NCBI RefSeq assembly: GCF_046365375.1
Contig: NZ_JBKEIT010000004.1
Span: 1-64,000, forward strand
Length of the DNA stretch: 64,000 nt
DNA from: Butyricimonas muris
GTDB lineage: Bacteria; Bacteroidota; Bacteroidia; Bacteroidales; Marinifilaceae
Direction: 5' to 3'
The translations under genes were made by a program, and so were the position numbers. A model generated the notes under the pieces. It saw only the letters and a program-made list of their open reading frames with translations. It made no database searches and had not been told where the DNA came from. Below, in pieces: positions 59,204 through 64,000 of the stretch. Numbering within the stretch: position 1 is the first letter of the stretch; every line of letters begins with the position of its first letter.

Positions 59204-61777
59204 ATGAATAAGAATTTCCTTTTAGTTCTATTCTGTTTGTTTTCTTTTCTGTTGACGGATGTTGTGGAGGTACAAGCCGAAAGACGGAAAAAGAAAGGGA
59301 AGGATGAGTGTGTGGAGCAGAAGAAGGAGAGCAAATATGACCAGCTTTTTGAAGGGAAAAAGTACGTGACTCGCGAGGGAATGATCACGCTTCACAAATT
59401 TGAAGATAAGGTCTATTTTGAATTTCCTTTGACTCTGCTGAAAAGAGAATTTCTGTTGGGTTCGACCGTGGTGGAGATTAGTGACAACGGAAATGCCATT
59501 ATCGGTCAGAAACCCACGGAGCCTTTGCATATAGCGTTTCAAAAGAGGGATAAGAAGATTGAATTGGTACAGATAAGTCTGCCGTCCGTACTTCAAGTAT
59601 ATAGTGATACAGATCAGGAATCGTACAATCGGGCGATTCGGAACAGTAATATTCCACCTGTGCTTAAAGCGATGGAAATCATGGCTTACAATGCGGACAG
59701 TACGGCAGTCGTGTTTGATATGACTTGGTTATTTCTAGCTGATGATGCTCGTTTGACTCCTTTTGATCCGTATAGTCGCTCTACCGGTTACGGGAAGTTG
59801 AAGCGAAGGGCTACTTTTAACCGGGAAGTTTCTTATATTGATGACATCAAGGCTTTTGAGGATAATATTGCCGTGATATCTTCACTTTCTTATGATCAAA
59901 GCCTAATGTCACCGGTAACGGGGAAGAGTGTAAAAACTGCCGTAACGGTAAAAATGAACCGTTCGATGATCCTGCTCCCGGAGAAAGATCTTATGCGCGG
60001 GCGATTGGCCGATCCAAGGGTAGGGCTTTTCTATTCCGTGAAAGAAAATATGACAACGGAAACAGACGGTTCCAGATATACTTTTTTGATGAACCGTTGG
60101 CGTGTGGAGCCTGAAGATATGGAAGCCTACAAGCGGGGTGAATTGGTGGAGCCTGTAAAACCGATCGTGTTTTACGTGGACAACGGGTTTCCGGAAGATT
60201 GGAAAGCTGCCGTGCATGCCGGGATTCGGGAATGGAACAAGGCATTTGAAGAAATCGGTTTGAAAAACGTGATGGTTAGTCGTGATTTCCCGACAGACGA
60301 CCCCGAATTTGATCCGGATAACTTGAAATACAGTTGTATCCGCTATGCCCCGATCAGTATCGCTAACGGGATGGGACCCTCGTGGACAGATCCGAGAACA
60401 GGTGAGATAATTAACGCTTCTGTTTATATTTATCATGATGTCATCCGGTTGATAAACGATATGCGTTTCGTGCAGACTGCACAGGTGGACGAACGGGTAA
60501 GAACCGTGAAACTGCCTGATGACGTGCTGTATGAAAGTATGCGTTACATCGTGGCTCATGAAGTGGGACATTGTTTGGGATTGATGCACAATATGGCATC
60601 TTCTTTTTCCATTCCGGTAGATTCGCTTCGTTCTGCTACTTTTACGGCAAAATACGGGACTACACCTTCTATCATGGATTATGCCCGGTATAATTATGTG
60701 GCGCAACCGGGGGATAAAGGAGTGCGTTTAACACCGCCGGAACTGGGCGTGTATGATTATTACGCGATTAAGGTTAATTACCAGCCGGTGCCCGACGCTA
60801 CGACGATGGAAGAAGAAAATAAAGTTGTACAAGACTGGATTGCTGAAAAAGCGGGTGATCCGATGTATCGTTACGGGAAACAACAAATTCGCGGTGTCTA
60901 TGATCCCAGTGCTTTGACGGAAGATCTGGGTGACGATGCCGTGAAAGCGGGTGATTATGGAATGGCTAATCTAAAATATATTCTGAATCATTTGAATGAG
61001 TGGATGCAGCCGCGGGATAAGGATTATTCTTACCGGATGCATATCTATGACGAGATAGTCTACCAATGTCGGGGATATTTGTACAACGCTTACATGAATG
61101 TCGGGGGTGTTTACCTGACGGAACGTTTCGTGGGTGATCCTATGCCGAGTTTTCAAGTTGTGCCGAAAGATATTCAGAAACGTAACTTTCTTTTTCTGTT
61201 GAAACATTTGAAGAACTTGGAGTGGTTGGATGATTTCTCGTATACTGGCAATCTGCACGTGGGAGCACCAAAATCACAGGATGTTATTAATTTTTTCGCG
61301 GGGGCATTATTAAATACCAAACGGGTATCTCTTTGTGCTTATCGGGAACCGGATGCCTATACCCCGAAAGAATATTTGGATGACCTTTATGCCGGGGTGT
61401 GGGAATCGACGTTAAAGGGAAGAAAACCAAAACAATCCGAACGTTATCTGCAACAAGTTGTACTAAACGGGTTGTTTGCCCGATTGGCTCCTGCTTACAA
61501 GGCAGAGTCGGAGCGGCAGTCCCGAGAACCGATGTTTGCAGGCGAAAGGATATGTATGTCGGGCGAAAGATGCCGACATATGGAGGACGTTGCCGGATTC
61601 GGTCTGCATTATGGTGTGTATAACGTGGCTCATGATAATTCGCAACATCTCTATTACCTGTTGTTACAACGTGTTGAGAACCTGTTAAGGCAAAAAGTCG
61701 GGACAGCTGACAGGGAAACGAATCTTCATTATTCTTATCTGCTCGAGATGATTGAAGATTTTAGAAATGCCCGGTAA
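59204..61777 (+). CDS. Secreted zinc metalloprotease (DUF5118-DUF5117-DUF4953), copy 2
   Basis: This 857-aa paralogue of the preceding gene has a signal peptide ending near VEVQA, the MITLHKFEDKVYFEFPLTLL segment and catalytic HEVGHCLGLMH at 452-462 with SIMDYARYNY after it. Starts at 59180 (GTG) and 59183 are also in frame. With the ATG at 59204 the catalytic His falls at residue 452, exactly as in copy 1, so this start is chosen. The gene begins 20 bases after copy 1 ends. It has lost about 35 C-terminal residues relative to copy 1. Confidence 0.9.
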   Translation: MNKNFLLVLFCLFSFLLTDVVEVQAERRKKKGKDECVEQKKESKYDQLFEGKKYVTREGMITLHKFEDKVYFEFPLTLLKREFLLGSTVVEISDNGNAIIGQKPTEPLHIAFQKRDKKIELVQISLPSVLQVYSDTDQESYNRAIRNSNIPPVLKAMEIMAYNADSTAVVFDMTWLFLADDARLTPFDPYSRSTGYGKLKRRATFNREVSYIDDIKAFEDNIAVISSLSYDQSLMSPVTGKSVKTAVTVKMNRSMILLPEKDLMRGRLADPRVGLFYSVKENMTTETDGSRYTFLMNRWRVEPEDMEAYKRGELVEPVKPIVFYVDNGFPEDWKAAVHAGIREWNKAFEEIGLKNVMVSRDFPTDDPEFDPDNLKYSCIRYAPISIANGMGPSWTDPRTGEIINASVYIYHDVIRLINDMRFVQTAQVDERVRTVKLPDDVLYESMRYIVAHEVGHCLGLMHNMASSFSIPVDSLRSATFTAKYGTTPSIMDYARYNYVAQPGDKGVRLTPPELGVYDYYAIKVNYQPVPDATTMEEENKVVQDWIAEKAGDPMYRYGKQQIRGVYDPSALTEDLGDDAVKAGDYGMANLKYILNHLNEWMQPRDKDYSYRMHIYDEIVYQCRGYLYNAYMNVGGVYLTERFVGDPMPSFQVVPKDIQKRNFLFLLKHLKNLEWLDDFSYTGNLHVGAPKSQDVINFFAGALLNTKRVSLCAYREPDAYTPKEYLDDLYAGVWESTLKGRKPKQSERYLQQVVLNGLFARLAPAYKAESERQSREPMFAGERICMSGERCRHMEDVAGFGLHYGVYNVAHDNSQHLYYLLLQRVENLLRQKVGTADRETNLHYSYLLEMIEDFRNAR

Positions 61778-61816
61778 TGAAGTTTTAATGAACGATATAA
61801 TTTATAAATAGAAGAT

Positions 61817-64000
61817 ATGAATAAAGGTTTTATACTATCAATAATCCTATTGGCATTCTTTATTCAGGTGAATCCGGCGGATATAGTCGCGAAGAACCGG
61901 AAGAAGAAAGCGACGAAAGAGAACGTGCAACAAGAGCCGGAAACGAAGTACGAGAAATTGTTTAAAGGAAAGAAAATAAAAACGGTAAAAGGATTGATCA
62001 CGCTTCATCAAGTCGGGGGGAAACTATATTTCGAGTATCCTTTATCCCTGTTGGGACGGGAATACTTGTTGGGAACGACTTTCGTCGAAACCAGTGACAA
62101 TGGTAACGGGGCTGTCGGGCAGATGATCAACGATCCCTTGCATATCGCTTTCACGCTGCGAGATTCTACCCTGCAAATGCATGAGATTACGCGTAAGTGG
62201 GGAACGAATCCGATGCTTACCGATTCGCCCGAGGAAGGTATGCGGGAAGCTGTTCGTAAAAGTACTCAACCACCGATTCGGTATGCTTTTAAAGTAGAGG
62301 CTTATAGTCCGGACAGTACTGCCGTAGTGGTGGATATGACGGATTTTTTCTTGAAACAGAATAATGATTTGACTCCTTTTGCTGACGAGGGGAAACGTGT
62401 GGATGAACTGGGGGACGGTCAGAGAGATGTGAAGTTGAAAGAAGAGTTGACTCGTTTGGATGATATCAAGGCTTTCGAGGATAATATTTCGATTATTTCA
62501 ACTGAAACCTATACTCAGAATTTGTTGGTAGACGGTCAATATCTGGTCGTGCAGGATGAACCGGTGACGGTGAAGTTAAACCGGACATTACTTATTTTAC
62601 CGGGAGAGGAACAGTTGATGAGACCCCGTTTAGGGGATCCTCGCGTAAACGTGACGACGACCGAACGGGAGAATATGACGACTAAAGTCGATGGTTCCCG
62701 GGTTACGCACTATATGACACGTTGGGATATACAACCGAAAGATGTGGCGAAATATAAAAGTGGAGAATTAGTGGAACCGGAGAAGCCGATTGTGTTCTAC
62801 GTGGATAATAATTTCCCCGAAGGTTGGAGCGAATATATCAAAGCCGGAATTGAAGAATGGAATAAGGCTTTCGCGGCGATCGGTTTTAAAAATGTGCTTC
62901 AAGTGAAGGCTTTCCCGGTTAATGATACGACTTTTGATCCGGATAACATGAAATTCTTGTGTATTCGTTATGCCCCGATCGGGGTGGAAAGTTTCAAGAC
63001 GGCTCCTCGTTGGGTAGATCCGCGGTCGGGGCAAGTGATGAACGCGTCTATCGAGATATTCCATGATATGTTGAGGCGGGTGAACTTAAAACGTTTTGTT
63101 CAGACAGCTTCATGTGATGAGGCCGTCCGCACGATGAAATTGCCGTTGGAGAAATATGGAGAAGGTTTGAAGGGGATGATTGTACATGAAGTAGGACATA
63201 TTCTGGGTTTCGCTCATAACTTGCCGGCATCTCATGCTTACCCGACCGATTCCCTGCGTTCTGCTTCTTTTACTCGGAAATACGGTATAACCCCTTCTAT
63301 CATGGATAACATGGGCTATAATTATGTGGCTCAACCGGGAGACAAAGATGTTGTCTTGATTCCGGAAAGACTGGGGGTGGCAGACTATCATGCCGTGAAA
63401 GTGGCATATCAACCCGTGTTTGACGTAAAGACACTTGAAGACGAACAAAAGGTGGTAGAAAAGTGGATCGCGGAAAAGGTGGGAGATCCGATGTATCGTT
63501 TTGACCCGGAACCTTACACGTTGACGATGTTCGATCCGACTTCCTTGCCTGAAGATTTGGGTGATGACGCCATTAAAGCAAGTACTTACGGGATTCGGAA
63601 TCTGAAATACCTGATGGAGAATATGAACCAATGGTTGGACAAAGAAGATATCGATTACACGTATCGTAATATGGTATATCGTTACGTGGGTTATTATTAT
63701 AAGCGCTATATCTTTAACGTGTTCATGAATTTGGGAGGGTTTTATCTGAATCAGCATTATGTCGGTGATCCGGTTTCAACTTTTGTTGCTGTTCCGAAAG
63801 AGGTACAGAAGAATTCGTTGAAATTCGTGATCGGGCAATTGAAAGATATAGATTGGATAGATCGTCCGGAAGTGGTGGAGAATTTGGAATTCGACGGTTC
63901 CCGGGCTCGTCAGATACTGAAAGATTTCTTGAGTAAGGCGGATGAAGAAACAGATTTGTTCAGTACTCGCCGTATTTCACTGGTGGCTTACCGGGACAAG
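61817..64000 (+). CDS. Secreted zinc metalloprotease, copy 3 (truncated by window end)
   Basis: An open frame of 728 codons starts at the ATG at 61817 and runs off the window without a stop. It has a signal peptide (about 1-22), the LITLHQVGGKLYFEYPLSLL segment and catalytic HEVGHILGFAH at 457-467 (ligands His 457, 461, 467; Glu 458). It diverges more than copies 1 and 2: the segment after the active site reads SIMDNMGYNY, and an extra FDPEPYTLTM loop appears near 560. The rest of the gene, probably about 130 residues, lies outside. Confidence 0.88.
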   Translation, partial: MNKGFILSIILLAFFIQVNPADIVAKNRKKKATKENVQQEPETKYEKLFKGKKIKTVKGLITLHQVGGKLYFEYPLSLLGREYLLGTTFVETSDNGNGAVGQMINDPLHIAFTLRDSTLQMHEITRKWGTNPMLTDSPEEGMREAVRKSTQPPIRYAFKVEAYSPDSTAVVVDMTDFFLKQNNDLTPFADEGKRVDELGDGQRDVKLKEELTRLDDIKAFEDNISIISTETYTQNLLVDGQYLVVQDEPVTVKLNRTLLILPGEEQLMRPRLGDPRVNVTTTERENMTTKVDGSRVTHYMTRWDIQPKDVAKYKSGELVEPEKPIVFYVDNNFPEGWSEYIKAGIEEWNKAFAAIGFKNVLQVKAFPVNDTTFDPDNMKFLCIRYAPIGVESFKTAPRWVDPRSGQVMNASIEIFHDMLRRVNLKRFVQTASCDEAVRTMKLPLEKYGEGLKGMIVHEVGHILGFAHNLPASHAYPTDSLRSASFTRKYGITPSIMDNMGYNYVAQPGDKDVVLIPERLGVADYHAVKVAYQPVFDVKTLEDEQKVVEKWIAEKVGDPMYRFDPEPYTLTMFDPTSLPEDLGDDAIKASTYGIRNLKYLMENMNQWLDKEDIDYTYRNMVYRYVGYYYKRYIFNVFMNLGGFYLNQHYVGDPVSTFVAVPKEVQKNSLKFVIGQLKDIDWIDRPEVVENLEFDGSRARQILKDFLSKADEETDLFSTRRISLVAYRDK

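Overview
The window reads as chromosomal DNA of a Bacteroidota gut-type anaerobe of the order Bacteroidales. Two loci of the ECF sigma / FecR / SusC / SusD type, gldA-gldF-gldG, a pyrophosphate-type phosphofructokinase, a tRNA without encoded CCA, and promoters of the form TTG-N20-TAnnTTTG all point there. The gene content fits Odoribacteraceae (Butyricimonas/Odoribacter-like), but that family placement is inference.

Layout. 1-8.3 kb (minus strand): an outer-membrane uptake locus read as sigma factor, FecR anti-sigma, STN-containing SusC, SusD, and a TlpA-like thioredoxin lipoprotein. 8.4-20.1 kb: tRNA-Arg, dapA, the GldA/F/G ABC system, a LacI-type regulator, a PgpH-like c-di-AMP phosphodiesterase, fabD, folE, then an NfeD/FloA membrane-domain pair. 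20.3-24.2 kb: two AT-richer accessory genes, a secreted Ig-like protein and a large permease fused to an M1-peptidase-like ectodomain that lacks its catalytic motifs. 24.3-31.8 kb: lysA, lysC, prmA, a stand-alone trpB, a candidate 6S-like RNA, a small lipoprotein and PPi-type pfk. 32-38.3 kb: glycosyltransferase, ECF sigma, an OmpH-like chaperone, a YeiH-type permease, fructose-6-phosphate aldolase/transaldolase and a YrdC/YciO protein. 38.3-44.4 kb (minus): TrkH-TrkA potassium uptake and a divIC-ruvX-def-comEC cluster. 44.7-46.8 kb: carbamate kinase and ornithine carbamoyltransferase. 47.2-64 kb (plus): a second sigma / FecR / SusC / SusD locus, followed by a DUF4843 lipoprotein, a PKD-like lipoprotein and three consecutive secreted zinc metalloproteases. 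The third protease runs off the window.

How the genes work together. The second Sus-type locus looks like a self-regulated protein or peptide utilisation system: secreted zincins cleave substrate, surface lipoproteins and SusD capture it, SusC imports it with TonB energy, and occupancy is signalled through the STN domain and FecR to the sigma factor.

The most interesting signals are regulatory. Two leader-peptide attenuators share one design: promoter, short leader, 22-codon peptide, antiterminator, terminator. One has three consecutive Trp codons and lies ahead of trpB. The other has a Met-Met-Met-Cys-Met run and lies ahead of lysC. A rod-shaped structured RNA resembling 6S RNA is divergent from the Trp leader. 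Two families of intergenic palindromes built of roughly 10-bp units sit at gene 3' ends, and one copy supplies the stop codon and last residues of lysC.
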